A stretch of 64,000 nt of DNA from Plantactinospora mayteni. GTDB taxonomy: Bacteria; Actinomycetota; Actinomycetes; Mycobacteriales; Micromonosporaceae. The notes under the pieces are model-generated. The model ran no database searches, was not told where the DNA came from, and saw only the letters and a list, made by a program, of their open reading frames with translations. Where the stretch lies: NCBI RefSeq assembly GCF_016862935.1, contig NZ_BONX01000028.1, positions 62,001-126,000 on the forward strand. The letters are read 5' to 3'. A program made the position numbers and the translations under genes. Below are positions 30,604 to 39,815 of this stretch, piece by piece; the first letter of the stretch is position 1, and each line of letters begins with the position of its first letter.

Positions 30604-31203
30604 GTGGAACTGCGAGGCCCGCTCTCCTGGCGGATCGGCATCCGCAGGTGGGACCACCTGGTCGACTGCGCGTTGTGGATCCGGGCGAGCGAGCGCATCG
30701 AGGTGCCGGCGCACCGGTTGGTGCCCGGCCCGCTGGACGTCGACGAGCCTCCGGCGCCGACCAGGCCGCTCGGCTTCGTGCCGGGCGCGGAGTGGCTCGG
30801 CTGGTGGCTCTCGCTGGTCGACCCGGCGGGACAGCGCCCGGCACCGCGCGCCGACCTGGAGCCCGCCGACGACACCCCGGATCCGCTCGGCCTGGCACCG
30901 TGGCCGGCGCTGCGCCGGCTGGTCGCCGAACGCTGGCCGGCGGCACGAGACTGGCACACCGCCCGGCAACGCGACTCGTTCGCCCGGCCCGGCCCGGGTA
31001 CGTCGACCACCGACGTGGTACGTCAGGTCGAAGAGTCGCTGGGCCGCTCGGTACGCCCGTTCCGGATCGAGATCGTGCTGCTCCCGGTACGCGACGAGGT
31101 GATACGCCGGGTGGACCACGAGCGCTACCTCGTCCCGGAACGGGTGTACGACAGTCCACGGTGGCCGGTCTGGCTCCGCGCCCTGGTGCTGCGGATCGGC
31201 TGA
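30604..31203 (+). CDS. Hypothetical actinobacterial protein
   Basis: A 199-residue soluble protein that I do not recognise. It is rich in Trp, Pro and Arg (e.g. PGAEWLGWWLSLVDPAG and YDSPRWPVWLRALVLRIG) and has no signal peptide or membrane helix. GTG 30604 is preceded by GGAGGAG 6 nt upstream, a strong site. Its natural promoter region has been replaced or separated by the 161-bp MITE-like element, which ends 18 bp before the start. It is followed after 58 bp by a PemK/MazF-like gene on the same strand. Confidence 0.75.
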   Translation: MELRGPLSWRIGIRRWDHLVDCALWIRASERIEVPAHRLVPGPLDVDEPPAPTRPLGFVPGAEWLGWWLSLVDPAGQRPAPRADLEPADDTPDPLGLAPWPALRRLVAERWPAARDWHTARQRDSFARPGPGTSTTDVVRQVEESLGRSVRPFRIEIVLLPVRDEVIRRVDHERYLVPERVYDSPRWPVWLRALVLRIG

Positions 31204-31261
31204 CCGGGCACCGCCGCCGCACCGGTCGGCGGAGCGCACCGACGACGGGTAGGGTTCCGCC

Positions 31262-31750
31262 GTGGCGAATCTCTGGAAGGGCGTGACCGCGACGGTCAGC
31301 CGGATGGCTCGGCGTACCCCGGCTCGCACCGCTGGTCCCATTCCCGCCCAGCCCGCACGGCGACGCCAGGTCTCCGCGTTGCAGCGTCGGGAGCTGCTCT
31401 ACGCCCCCGAGCTGGACGGGCAGGCCGACCCGGGCGAGATCGTCTGGACCTGGGTGTCCTACGAGGACGATCCGCGCCAGGGCAAGGACCGCCCGGTGCT
31501 GGTGGTCGGGCGGGCCAGCCGGACCCTCTTCGGGCTGATGCTCTCCAGCAAGAGCGACCGGGACGGTCAACGGCACTGGCTCGCCCTCGGCCCCGGCGAG
31601 TGGGATCGGGACAACCGCCCGAGCTGGGTCCGGCTCGACCGGGTCCTCACGATGCGCGAGGACGGCATCCGGCGGGAGGGCGCGGTGTTGGACCGGGCCC
31701 GCTTCGACCGGGTCGGCCGGGCGCTCCGCGCCGGATACGGCTGGCGCTGA
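31262..31750 (+). CDS. PemK/MazF-like domain protein, no adjacent antitoxin
   Basis: A 162-residue protein. A basic alanine-rich N-terminus of about 55 residues precedes a PemK/MazF fold (PGEIVWTWVSYEDDPRQGKDRPVLVVGR, then FGLMLSSKSDRD, and RVLTMREDGIRREGAVLDRARFDRV). Classical members are mRNA interferases neutralised by a small antitoxin encoded just upstream. No such gene is present: the upstream neighbour is a 199-residue unrelated protein. It may be a housekeeping derivative common in actinobacteria rather than an active toxin. The start is GTG 31262 with a weak GGTAGGG. Confidence 0.8.
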   Translation: MANLWKGVTATVSRMARRTPARTAGPIPAQPARRRQVSALQRRELLYAPELDGQADPGEIVWTWVSYEDDPRQGKDRPVLVVGRASRTLFGLMLSSKSDRDGQRHWLALGPGEWDRDNRPSWVRLDRVLTMREDGIRREGAVLDRARFDRVGRALRAGYGWR

Positions 31751-31796
31751 CGCGGTCGACGGAATCACCGGCGGCGCCGACGGGCTGAGACGCGCC

Positions 31797-31833
31797 GGGC
31801 CCCCTCCGGTACGAACCGACCGGAGAGGGCCCC
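31797..31833. terminator. Bidirectional terminator-like hairpin
   Basis: The inverted repeat GGGCCCCCTCCGGT (31797-31810) and ACCGGAGAGGGCCCC (31819-31833) encloses an 8-nt loop. It lies between the convergent PemK-like gene and the ABC binding-protein gene, 13 bp beyond the latter's stop. Confidence 0.75.
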
Positions 31834-31845
31834 GCACGGACCCGG

Positions 31846-33606
31846 CTACTGCTTGATGTGGCTGTTGTAGAAGACCGGGATGCCGAACTGCTCGGAGATG
31901 ATCAGTCCGCCGACCTTGGCACCGGTCACCACGAAGGCGTTGTCCTGGTAGATCGGCACGACCGGGACGTACTTCTCCATGATCGTCTGGTCGAGCTTGG
32001 CCCACTCCGGACCCGCCTCGCCGGCCGGCAGGTTGCTCACCCGGTCGATCTCGGCGTTCACGTCGTCGGCGTTGAAGTACGACACGTTGGAGTTGCCCTG
32101 CGGCCCGAGCTTGCGGCCGTCCCAGAGCACCGGGATGGTCGACACCGCGCTCGGCCAGTCCGCCGCCCAGTTCGACAGGTAGATGTCGTACGGGTTGCCC
32201 CGGGTCCGGGCGGTCGGGTTGTGTGCCGGCTGGTCGACGTACTGCACGGTGACGTCGAAGCCCGCCTTCTCCAGGCTCTGCTCGACGATCGGCGCGGTCT
32301 GCTGGCCGAAGGCGCTGTTCCGGGACATGAAGACCAGCTTCGGCTTCTGCCCGCCGAGTAGTTCCTTGGCCTTCTCCGGGTTGCCGGTCGGCCCACCGTC
32401 GTACGGGTTCGGGTAGTCGGCCCGGCCGATGGTGGTGTCGGCCAGCAGCGTGTGGGTCACCTTCCCGGAGGCGTCGCCGCCCTGGGTGGCGAGGATGCCC
32501 TGCTTGTCGATCGCGTACGCGATGGCCTGGCGCACCTTCACGTCCTTGATCCGCTCGTTGTTGATGCTCAGGTACCAGACCGACGGGGCGGTCTTGCGCA
32601 GCGCCCGCTCACCGAGCGAGGAGTCGCCGAGCACCTGGTTGACCAGCGCCTGCGGGACCTCGTCCCAGGCCACGGCGGACTGGTCGGCGCCCTGCCCGGC
32701 GAGCGCCCGCTCGGTCGCGGCGGTGTCGTTGGGGCCGATCTCGACCTCGATGCCGTCCGGGTAGGCGTGCCGCAGCGGGTCGGTCTTCGGGTCCCAGTTC
32801 GGGTTGCGCTCCAACACGAACCGGGTGTCCTTGACGTACTCCTTGATCTTGTATGGCCCGGAGGCGACGACCCGGCGGTCGTACTCGGCCCGGGTGTCCT
32901 GGGCCTTCGGCACCGGCACCGAGGTCGGCAGCGACAGCGCGAACGGCAGGTCGCAGTGCGGCTTGGCGAAGTTGAAGACCAGGGTCCGGTCGTCCTTCAC
33001 GGTCAACCCGGGGACGGTGTCGGTGCCCGAGGTGTACGGCCCCTTGTAGCTCGCGTTGTAGGTCGAGTTGTCGGCCAGCCACTCCTGGATGTACGTCGGG
33101 CCGCCGTCGATGGTCTCCTCGAAGGAGCGGGCGATCCCGTACGCCACGTCGGCCGCCTTGATCGGCGTACCGTCCTCGAACTTCACCCCCTCCTTGAGGG
33201 TGTACTCCCAGGTCTTGCAGTCCTTGTTCACGTCCTTGCCGGGGTCGGTGGCGAGGTCGCCGACCAGCAGCACGTTGCCGTTGCCGTCCTCCTTGAAGAC
33301 GGTCAGCGTCCGGACGAACATCTGCTGGATCGACATCCCGAAGAAGGTGTACGTCCGCTGCGGGTCCAGGTGCTCGAAGTCGTCTTCCTGGATCAGCTTC
33401 AGCGTGCCGCCGGGCTTCGCCCCGGGTACCTCGGCCGCCGGCCCCTGGGAGTCCTTCGGGTCGGTCGCGATCGAGCTGGTGAACTGCTTGCCGCCGCCGT
33501 TGTCGGAGTCACCGTTCTCTCCGGTGTTCTCCGAGCAGGCGGCCAGCGCACTGGCCGCGAGCACGAGCGCGGCGCTCGACGCGGCCACCGCGAGCCTGGG
33601 TCGCAT
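31846..33606 (-). CDS. Peptide ABC transporter substrate-binding lipoprotein
   Basis: A 586-residue family 5 extracellular solute-binding protein. The signal peptide ends in lipobox LAAC (residue 24 is the lipidated Cys), followed by an acidic linker (SENTGENGDSDNGGG). The SBP_bac_5 core begins GGTLKLIQEDDFEHLDPQRTY. KTWEYTLKEGVKFEDGTPI is the family signature. KVRQAIAYAIDKQGIL and YDIYLSNWAADWPSAVSTIP are later conserved strands. It delivers peptides or peptide-like solutes to the adjacent permeases. The ligand cannot be predicted. It is transcribed last in the cluster and separated from the permease gene by 203 bp with its own probable promoter. Confidence 0.93.
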   Translation of the reverse strand: MRPRLAVAASSAALVLAASALAACSENTGENGDSDNGGGKQFTSSIATDPKDSQGPAAEVPGAKPGGTLKLIQEDDFEHLDPQRTYTFFGMSIQQMFVRTLTVFKEDGNGNVLLVGDLATDPGKDVNKDCKTWEYTLKEGVKFEDGTPIKAADVAYGIARSFEETIDGGPTYIQEWLADNSTYNASYKGPYTSGTDTVPGLTVKDDRTLVFNFAKPHCDLPFALSLPTSVPVPKAQDTRAEYDRRVVASGPYKIKEYVKDTRFVLERNPNWDPKTDPLRHAYPDGIEVEIGPNDTAATERALAGQGADQSAVAWDEVPQALVNQVLGDSSLGERALRKTAPSVWYLSINNERIKDVKVRQAIAYAIDKQGILATQGGDASGKVTHTLLADTTIGRADYPNPYDGGPTGNPEKAKELLGGQKPKLVFMSRNSAFGQQTAPIVEQSLEKAGFDVTVQYVDQPAHNPTARTRGNPYDIYLSNWAADWPSAVSTIPVLWDGRKLGPQGNSNVSYFNADDVNAEIDRVSNLPAGEAGPEWAKLDQTIMEKYVPVVPIYQDNAFVVTGAKVGGLIISEQFGIPVFYNSHIKQ

Positions 33607-33713
33607 AGGAATTCCTCCTGGTCTCGTTCCCGCAGGTCAAATCGGCGTCGGCCTGTTGACGCGTTGATCTTGTTGACGCGCTGATCTCTTGAAAGAAATA
33701 TTCACCCAGGCGG

Positions 33714-33737
33714 GCGTGAAGGTAAGTTTCATAGCAG
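33714..33737 (-). promoter_or_regulatory. Motif upstream of the binding-protein gene shared with the oppD-like gene
   Basis: The plus strand reads gcgtgaaggtaag...atagcag, nearly the same as 38064-38085 upstream of the first ATPase gene. It lies about 110-130 bp before the binding-protein start. Confidence 0.5.
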
Positions 33738-33809
33738 TAACGATGGGACAACGTTTCCGCACCCGTCACCTCGCCGCCTCGTGGACGCCGACGGGTCGGC
33801 ACCGGGCGG

Positions 33810-34808
33810 TCATCCGAGCCGGACCCGGGGGTCGACCACCGCGTACAGCACGTCGACCAGGACGTTGGCGGCGATCACGAAGACGGCGGCGAGCAGCACC
33901 GTCGCCATCACGATCGGCATGTCCAGGTTGAGCGCCGCGTTCAACGCCGTCCGGCCGAGCCCGGTGAACCCGAAGACCGTCTCGGTGATGACCGTGCCGC
34001 CGAGGTAGGCGCCGAGGTCCAGCCCGGCGATGGTGATGATCGGGGTGATCGCGGCGCGCAGCGCGTGCCGGCCGTACACGGTGATTTTGGCCAGTCCCTT
34101 GGCCCGCGCGGTCCGGACGAAGTCCTCGGAGAGGGTCTCCAGCATCTGCGCCCGGGAGAGCCGGGCATAGGTCGCCGAGTTGAGGAAGCCGAGCGCGAAC
34201 CAGGGCAGCAGCATCGCGGAGGCCCAGGCCAGCGGATTCTCGGTCAGCGGGGTGTAGCGCGGATAGCTCAGCACGCCGGTCTCGTAGACCAGTCCGATCA
34301 GCAGCAGCGGCCCGAAGAGCAGGATCGGCATGGAGGCGCCGACCAGCGAGGTACCGACCGCGAGCTTGTCGAAGGCGGTCCCCCGGCGCAGCGCCGAGAC
34401 CATCCCGATCGAGACGCCCAGTACCAGCCAGACCACCGCCGCGCCGAAGACGATGCTCAGGGTCACCGGCAGGGTGCGCCCGACGATCCCGGTCACCGGC
34501 TCGTCGTTGCGGAACGAGAAACCCAGGCAGGGCGCCGGGCAGTCCCGGGCCGTCTCGCCGGCCCCGATGGTACGGCCGACGAAGACGCCCCGCATGAAGT
34601 CGCCGTACTGCGCCGGAATGGGCTTGTCCAGCCCCATCCGGCGCTCGATCATCTCGATGCGCTCCGGGCTGCACACGTTCTTGCTGTCCCCGCACATCAG
34701 CTCGGCCGGATTGTTCGGCACCGCGAAGAACATCCCGAAGGTGATCACGCTGACCGCGAGCAGGGTACTCAGCGCCAGCAGTACCTTCTTGACCACGAAT
34801 CGCAGCAC
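33810..34808 (-). CDS. Peptide ABC transporter permease, DppB type
   Basis: A 332-residue inner-membrane permease with six helices, beginning VVKKVLLALSTLLAVSVITFGMFF. The cytoplasmic coupling EAA loop is EDFVRTARAKGLAKITVYGRHALRAAITPI. A periplasmic-side insert of about 60 residues (MCGDSKNVCSPERIEMIERRMGLDKP, then ETARDCPAPCLGFSF) contains four cysteines. GTG 34808. Nine bases separate it from the DppC-type gene, so they form one translation unit and one heterodimeric channel. Confidence 0.93.
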   Translation of the reverse strand: MLRFVVKKVLLALSTLLAVSVITFGMFFAVPNNPAELMCGDSKNVCSPERIEMIERRMGLDKPIPAQYGDFMRGVFVGRTIGAGETARDCPAPCLGFSFRNDEPVTGIVGRTLPVTLSIVFGAAVVWLVLGVSIGMVSALRRGTAFDKLAVGTSLVGASMPILLFGPLLLIGLVYETGVLSYPRYTPLTENPLAWASAMLLPWFALGFLNSATYARLSRAQMLETLSEDFVRTARAKGLAKITVYGRHALRAAITPIITIAGLDLGAYLGGTVITETVFGFTGLGRTALNAALNLDMPIVMATVLLAAVFVIAANVLVDVLYAVVDPRVRLG

Positions 34809-34817
34809 GGACGCCTC

Positions 34818-35882
34818 CTACCTGCTCGACTTCGGGTCGAGCGCGTCGCGCAGCGAGTCGCCGAAGAGGTTGAACGCCAGCACCAGCAGGAACAGCGTGG
34901 TCCCGCCCACGATGGTGAAACTCGGTACGTCCCGGATGAAGCGCACACTGTCGTTGATCAGCCGGCCCAGGTCGGGAGTCGGCTCCAGCACCCCGATGCC
35001 GAGGAACGACAGCGCCGCCTCGGCCGTGATCAGGGCCGGTACGTTCAGCGAGAAGGTCACCAGGATCGGCGCCCAGAGGTTCGGCAGGAGCTGCCGGAAC
35101 AGGATGTGCCCCAGCCCCGCCCCGGAGGCGCGGGCCGCCTCCACGAACTCGCGCTCGCGCAGCGAGAGCACCTGTCCCCGGACCAGCCGGGCGGAGATGG
35201 TCCAGTTGAAGAGTACGAAGATCAGCACTAGTAGCGCCGGTCTGAACCAGGACGCCACCTCGTCGCGCGGCCCGTAGAACTGGTTGACCGCGAGCGGCAC
35301 GAACGCGAAGCAGAAGATGTAGAACGGGAAGGCCAGCGCCAGGTCGATGACCCAGGTGACCACGGCGTCGACCCAGCCGCCGACGTACCCGGCGACGATG
35401 CCGACCACCACGCCGAGCGCGATCGTCAGTACGGCGGCGGTGAAGGCGATCATCAGCGAGGTACGCAGCCCGTAGACCACCTGGATGAAGATGTCCCGCC
35501 CGATCCCGGGCTGGATGCCGAACCAGTGCTCGCCGGAGACCCCGGCGTAGCCGAGCGGGAAACCGTTGCGGTCCAACCGTTCCGGGAACCGGTCCTCCGG
35601 GCCCTTGCCGTAGAGCCGGGCCACCAGTGGCGCGGCGGCGGCCAGCAGGACGAAGAAGACCAGTACCCCGCCGCTGAGCAGCGCCACCCTGTCCCGGCGC
35701 AACCGCCGCCAGGCGAGCTGCCCCGGCGACCACCCGACGATCTCGCCCGCCCCGGCCGCCTTGGTCGCGCTCCCGTCGGGTGGCGTGCCGCCGTCCGGTG
35801 TGTCCGCCGGCCCCGGCGACACCGGGTCGACGCCGGCCGCCGCGACCGCCCCGGCCTGGGCCGCCATCTGCTGCTCACTCAT
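34818..35882 (-). CDS. Peptide ABC transporter permease, DppC type
   Basis: A 354-residue permease partner. An N-terminal cytoplasmic tail of about 70 residues, rich in Ala, Pro and Gly, precedes [28 protein letters not shown]. The coupling loop is [30 protein letters not shown], and the C-terminus [13 protein letters not shown] is typical of the family. ATG 35882 overlaps the preceding ATPase stop as ATGA, showing translational coupling within the operon. Confidence 0.93.
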   Translation of the reverse strand: MSEQQMAAQAGAVAAAGVDPVSPGPADTPDGGTPPDGSATKAAGAGEIVGWSPGQLAWRRLRRDRVALLSGGVLVFFVLLAAAAPLVARLYGKGPEDRFPERLDRNGFPLGYAGVSGEHWFGIQPGIGRDIFIQVVYGLRTSLMIAFTAAVLTIALGVVVGIVAGYVGGWVDAVVTWVIDLALAFPFYIFCFAFVPLAVNQFYGPRDEVASWFRPALLVLIFVLFNWTISARLVRGQVLSLREREFVEAARASGAGLGHILFRQLLPNLWAPILVTFSLNVPALITAEAALSFLGIGVLEPTPDLGRLINDSVRFIRDVPSFTIVGGTTLFLLVLAFNLFGDSLRDALDPKSSR

Positions 35883-36919
35883 CGCAGCTCGCCCTCCTCG
35901 GGGAAGTGGCAGGCCACCGCGCCGGTCCCGCCGCCGCTCCCACCCGGGTACCCGGTCAACGCCGGCTCCTCGGTCGCGCAGATCTCCTGGGCCTTCCAGC
36001 AGCGCGTCCGGAACCGGCAGCCGGACGGCGGGTCCAGCGGCGTCGGTACGTCCCCGGTCAGCCGGATTCGCCCCGCCGGCCCCAACTTCGTCACGTCCGG
36101 TACGGCCGAGAGCAGCGCCCGGGTGTACGGATGCCGTGGCCGCTGGTAGATCTCCACCCGATCCCCGGTCTCCACGATCTTCCCGAGGTACATCACCGCG
36201 ATCCGCTGGCAGAAGTGCCGCACCACGGCGAGGTCGTGCGCGATGAAGACGAAGGCCAGACCCAGCTCCCGCTGCAGGTCGCGGAGCAGGTTGACCACCT
36301 GCGCCTGGATCGACACGTCCAGCGCGGAGACCGGCTCGTCGGCCACGATAAGTTTCGGCCGCAGGGCGAGCGCACGGGCGATCCCGATCCGCTGCCGCTG
36401 GCCGCCCGAGAACTCGTGTGGATAGCGGTTGTAGTGCTCGGGGTTCAACCCGACGAGTTCCAGCAGCTCGCGTACCCGCTGCTTCACCCCGCCGGGCGGG
36501 ACGATCCCGTTGACCTGCAACGGCATCGCGACGATCCGCCCGACGGTGTGCCGGGGGTTCAGCGAGGCGTACGGGTCCTGGAAAATGATCTGGAGGTCCT
36601 GGCGGAGCGGCCGGAGGTCGCCCCGGGAGGCGTGCGTGATGTCCCGCCCCTCGAAGACGATCTTGCCGGCGGTCGGCTCCAGCAGCCGGACCAGCAGCCG
36701 ACCGGTGGTGGTCTTGCCGCAACCGGACTCGCCGACCAGTCCCAGGGTCTCCCCCGCCCGCACCTCGAAGTCCAGCCCGTCGACCGCCCGTACCAGCCCA
36801 CGACGGCGCAGCCCGGCCCGCACCGGAAAGTGCTTGGTCAGCCCGGTCACGGTCAGCAGCGGCTCGCCGCCCCCGGACTCGACCGGCTGCTCCGGTGCCA
36901 CCTCTGTCCGCGCGCTCAC
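35879..36919 (-). CDS. Peptide ABC transporter ATP-binding protein, OppF type
   Basis: A 346-residue ATPase. Walker A is [11 protein letters not shown], the Q-loop is [13 protein letters not shown], the signature is FSGGQRQR, Walker B is [12 protein letters not shown], and the switch is AHDLAVV. The oligopeptide-transporter C-terminal domain ([14 protein letters not shown]) has the cysteines associated with an iron-sulfur site in related ATPases. GTG 36919 overlaps the OppD-type stop as GTGA. It pairs with that protein as the second half of the motor. Confidence 0.94.
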   Translation of the reverse strand: MSARTEVAPEQPVESGGGEPLLTVTGLTKHFPVRAGLRRRGLVRAVDGLDFEVRAGETLGLVGESGCGKTTTGRLLVRLLEPTAGKIVFEGRDITHASRGDLRPLRQDLQIIFQDPYASLNPRHTVGRIVAMPLQVNGIVPPGGVKQRVRELLELVGLNPEHYNRYPHEFSGGQRQRIGIARALALRPKLIVADEPVSALDVSIQAQVVNLLRDLQRELGLAFVFIAHDLAVVRHFCQRIAVMYLGKIVETGDRVEIYQRPRHPYTRALLSAVPDVTKLGPAGRIRLTGDVPTPLDPPSGCRFRTRCWKAQEICATEEPALTGYPGGSGGGTGAVACHFPEEGELR

Positions 36920-37992
36920 AGTGCCACCCCCACCTGGGCGATCTCGTCGGCGTAGTAGCGCTGCCGGTCGGCCTCGGGCAGGTGGCAGGCGACCCGGTGA
37001 CCGGCCTCGGCCACCGGCAACAACTCGGGGACCTCGGTCGAGGAGCGACCGCCGGTCCGGTCGGCGTACCGGCAGCGGGGGTGGAAGGCGCAGCCGGGCG
37101 GCAGGTGGATCAGGCTCGGCGGGTTGCCCCGGATCGGCACCAGGTCCGCGTCCGCGTCACCGTGCAACGACGGCACGCTGGAGAGCAACCCCCAGGTGTA
37201 CGGATGCTGCGGCCGGCGCAGCACCTGCTCGACGCTGCCGTGCTCGACGGCCCGGCCGGCGTACATCACGAGTACGTCGTCGGCGACCTGGCTGACCACC
37301 CCGAGGTCGTGGGTGATCAGCACGATCGCCGAGTTGAACTCGGCTTGCAGGTCGGCCAGCAGGTCGAGGATCTGCGCCTGCACAGTGACGTCCAGCGCGG
37401 TGGTCGGCTCGTCGGCGACCAGCAGATCGGGGTCGTTGACCAGCGCCATCGCGATCATCACCCGCTGCCGCATCCCGCCGGAGAACTCGTGCGGGTAGTC
37501 GTCGACCCGGCGCTCGGGCTGCGGGATCCCGACCCGCCCCAGCATCTCGATCGCGCGCCGCCACGCCGCCCGCCGGCCCGCCTCCGGATGGTGCACCCGG
37601 TACGCCTCGGCGATCTGCCGCCCCACGGAGTAGTAGGGATGCAGTGCGGAGAGCGGATCCTGGAAGACCATCGCCATGTCCCGGCCACGCAGTTTGCGGC
37701 ACTCGGCATCGGGCAGCCCGACGATGTCCCGCCCACCGACCCGGATCTCGCCACTGATCTCCGTACGCCTCGGGTCGTGCAGGCCGAGCACGGCGAGGCT
37801 GGTGACGCTCTTGCCCGAGCCCGACTCGCCGACGATGCCCAGGGTGCGACCCCGCTCGACCCCGAACGAGAGCCCGTCGACCGCCCGCACCACCCCGTCC
37901 TCGGTACGGAACCGCACCCGCAGATCTCGCACCCGCAGATATGGGTCGACCGTCGGGGTCGCGGACGACGCTGAAGATGCCGGCGTTCCCAC
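36916..37992 (-). CDS. Peptide ABC transporter ATP-binding protein, OppD type
   Basis: A 358-residue ATPase and the first gene of the importer operon. Walker A is GESGSGKSV, the Q-loop is [17 protein letters not shown], the signature is FSGGMRQR, Walker B is [12 protein letters not shown], and the switch is THDLGVVSQ. The C-terminal oligo/dipeptide domain has [10 protein letters not shown] and a later Cys in [12 protein letters not shown] 37992 has GGAGGG upstream. The start region is preceded by a motif also found before the binding-protein gene, so the two transcripts are probably co-regulated. Confidence 0.94.
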   Translation of the reverse strand: MGTPASSASSATPTVDPYLRVRDLRVRFRTEDGVVRAVDGLSFGVERGRTLGIVGESGSGKSVTSLAVLGLHDPRRTEISGEIRVGGRDIVGLPDAECRKLRGRDMAMVFQDPLSALHPYYSVGRQIAEAYRVHHPEAGRRAAWRRAIEMLGRVGIPQPERRVDDYPHEFSGGMRQRVMIAMALVNDPDLLVADEPTTALDVTVQAQILDLLADLQAEFNSAIVLITHDLGVVSQVADDVLVMYAGRAVEHGSVEQVLRRPQHPYTWGLLSSVPSLHGDADADLVPIRGNPPSLIHLPPGCAFHPRCRYADRTGGRSSTEVPELLPVAEAGHRVACHLPEADRQRYYADEIAQVGVAL

Positions 37993-38063
37993 CCGGGCCC
38001 TCCCCTTCCTGCTCCGTCACCGGTCCCGCCGCCCGGCCGGCGGATCCGCGCCAACCCCGGGGA

Positions 38064-38113
38064 GCGTGAAGGTAACCTACAGCAGAGTCCAGAGAGTGAA
38101 AATAAGCTACAGG
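38064..38113 (-). promoter_or_regulatory. Promoter region and direct repeats of the peptide importer operon
   Basis: gtgaaggtaacctacagc (38066-38083) and gtgaaaataagctacagg (38096-38113) are direct repeats with starts 30 bp apart. On the minus strand they offer TTTTCA, 17 bp, TAGGTT as a promoter. A third related copy lies at 33714. Confidence 0.55.
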
Positions 38114-38159
38114 TGCCGATCTCGTCGGTCTCCCCCGGCCAGCGGACCGACGCATCGCC

Positions 38160-38428
38160 CTATTCAAATAGCTCCCGTCCACCCCTGTCGACCCCGCCCA
38201 CCCTGTCAATGTCGCTCCGGATCCGGTCCGCGATCCGGCGTACGTCGTCAAGGGTCTTTGGCCCTCGCGGCGCCGCCGCCACCGCATCCTCGACAGCGTC
38301 ACCGCCGCCCACTCGTCCGCCGGGCAGCCCTCCGGGGTGCAGCGGCGACATGTGGCGTTCTGGTGTGGCCCGACGACGCGCCGTGCGACACCCAGGACGT
38401 CGGCCGGCGACGGGCGGTCACCGCGCAT
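38160..38428 (-). pseudogene. Small Cys protein gene, probably frameshifted
   Basis: ATG 38428 overlaps the end of the preceding small gene by 11 nt and opens a frame reading RPSPADVLGVARRVV, then CRRCTPEGCPADEWAA. This looks protein-like but runs without a stop into the ABC operon. From about 38300 the next frame looks coding instead (EDAVAAAPRGPKTLDDVRRI...GGRELFE) and ends at 38160. A single frameshift would join them into a protein of about 88 residues. Alternatively the second part is a separate 63-codon ORF starting at ATG 38351. Function is unknown. Confidence 0.4.
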
Positions 38429-38714
38429 GTCGGCGTAGCACGTCGAGGCGCACCATCAGTTCGATGCATGGTGCGTGCGGCTCCACCGACGACCATGAGC
38501 AGGTCGGATGGTCATGGCCGGTGACCCAGACCCAGAGATGGCCACCGTCCTCCCGCGTCACGCCGGCATGCACCTTCGCCACCGTCATGTCGCAGTACGC
38601 GTTGCAGGGTAGGTCGTGGATGTGGTGCCAGTCCCCTGACCGGAGCCGGAGCAGAGTCCCGGCCGCCAGTTCGGGTATCTCGGGCGGGTAAATGTGTGGT
38701 GGCTTCGTCGTCAT
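38418..38714 (-). CDS. Small Cys/His-containing protein in regulator-linked cassette
   Basis: A 98-residue protein, MTTKPPHIYPPEIPEL...HHIHDLPCNAYCDMTVAKVHAGV...DHPTCSWSSVEPHAPCIELMV, with four cysteines and several histidines in the middle, possibly a metal site. I do not recognise a family. ATG 38714 overlaps the stop of the 34-codon gene upstream as ATGA, so it depends on translation of that gene. The next small frame overlaps its end. Confidence 0.65.
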   Translation of the reverse strand: MTTKPPHIYPPEIPELAAGTLLRLRSGDWHHIHDLPCNAYCDMTVAKVHAGVTREDGGHLWVWVTGHDHPTCSWSSVEPHAPCIELMVRLDVLRRHAR

Positions 38715-38815
38715 CGCTTCGGCCCCGGCACCCTCACCCACCGACGACCATCCCACCGGTAGTCACGCACCCTGCGCTGCCGCAGCCATATCCATCCTCG
38801 GGTTCGTGTCAGCAT
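38711..38815 (-). CDS. 34-residue Arg/Trp-rich peptide
   Basis: A very short gene, ATG 38815 to TGA 38711, with a strong GGAGGA site about 3-4 nt upstream. The peptide starts MLTRTRGWIWLRQRRVRD and ends VRVPGPKR. Ten of its 34 residues are Arg and five are Trp, so it is highly basic. It is translationally coupled (ATGA) to the 98-residue gene. It could be a leader for coupling or a functional nucleic-acid- or membrane-binding peptide. Confidence 0.6.
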   Translation of the reverse strand: MLTRTRGWIWLRQRRVRDYRWDGRRWVRVPGPKR

Positions 38816-39062
38816 CGTTCCTCCTTCATCTGGAGCCGCCGGCCCGAACGCCAGCCCGAGCCGGCGGCAGATAGCGGATGCACTCGGAGGACCTCGTTGC
38901 CGCTCGGTCGGCGCGCATCCAGACCTCGCAGGGAGCAGGACGCCCAGCGCAGTCGTAGGCACAGGATGTATCTGATGCGTCACCAGGCGCGACGACAGCA
39001 ACGGCGGCGAACCGACGGCATTTGGGGCGACATTCCGGCGACATTGGCGTTACGGTGAACCT

Positions 39063-39815
39063 ATGACCGCGCCGAACAGCGCCCTCCGAGCCGTCCGACT
39101 GGGCATGCGGATGAGTCAGGACGACTTCGCCCGCGCTCTCCAGGACGCCGGCCGTCGAGCCGGCCAGCCCAACGACGCCAACAAGCGACTCGTACAGCGC
39201 TGGGAATCGGGCTCGATCGCTGCCCCCCGGCCCGTCTACGCTCGCGCCCTGGAGGTGGTCACCGGGTTGCCCGTCGAGTCCCTGGGCTTCGCGGCCACCC
39301 CGTACACCAGCGTGACGCCAGACGGTCGGGGCGGACACGATCTCGAACCGCCGGCCGGCAGTACGGTGGTTCCCGCCGGCGCACCGGCATCACAGGGCAG
39401 TCCGCATCGCAACTACTCGGGCATCTGGCTGAGCCGATACGAGTACTTCTCCAGCGGACGGGACGGGGCGTTCGTCGGCCAGCATTACGTGGTCGTGTTG
39501 CAGCACGGCGACCGGTTGACGGTACGCAGCCTGCCGAACACCGCGGAGGGTTCGCTCACCATCGACATGACGATCGACGGCAGCGTCGTCACGGGTACCT
39601 GGATCGAGCAGACCGACCCGAGCGGCTACTACCGTGGCGGCCGGTATCACGGGGCGATCCAGATGCTGGTCGAGCCGACCGGTCGGCGAATGGCCGGCAA
39701 GTGGATCGGGTTTGGCAAGGACATGGACATCAACACCGGCCCCTGGGAACTAGTTTTCCGAGATGCCTCGACGAACAAGGTCACGATGGACCGCTACAAT
39801 CGGGTACCGGATTGA
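39063..39815 (+). CDS. XRE-type HTH regulator with C-terminal calycin-like domain
   Basis: A 250-residue protein. The N-terminal HTH (about 1-75) reads LRAVRLGMRMSQDDFARALQDAG...NKRLVQRWESGSIAAPRPVYARALEVVTGL. After a Gly/Pro linker (about 85-115) comes a beta-rich domain (YSGIWLSRYEYFSSGRDG, VVVLQHGDRLTVRSLPN, TGTWIEQTDPSGYYRGG, GPWELVF) that looks like a lipocalin/calycin-type barrel. It may sense a small hydrophobic ligand, though that is an inference from fold pattern only. It is divergent from a cassette of coupled small ORFs, the arrangement seen for regulators controlling adjacent small genes. Confidence 0.8.
   Translation: MTAPNSALRAVRLGMRMSQDDFARALQDAGRRAGQPNDANKRLVQRWESGSIAAPRPVYARALEVVTGLPVESLGFAATPYTSVTPDGRGGHDLEPPAGSTVVPAGAPASQGSPHRNYSGIWLSRYEYFSSGRDGAFVGQHYVVVLQHGDRLTVRSLPNTAEGSLTIDMTIDGSVVTGTWIEQTDPSGYYRGGRYHGAIQMLVEPTGRRMAGKWIGFGKDMDINTGPWELVFRDASTNKVTMDRYNRVPD

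Noticed and set aside
33714-38113. Iron-box (DmdR/IdeR) interpretation of the gtgaaggtaa motifs
   Set aside because: They lack the TTAGGTTAGGCTAACCTAA-type dyad and are direct, not inverted, repeats.
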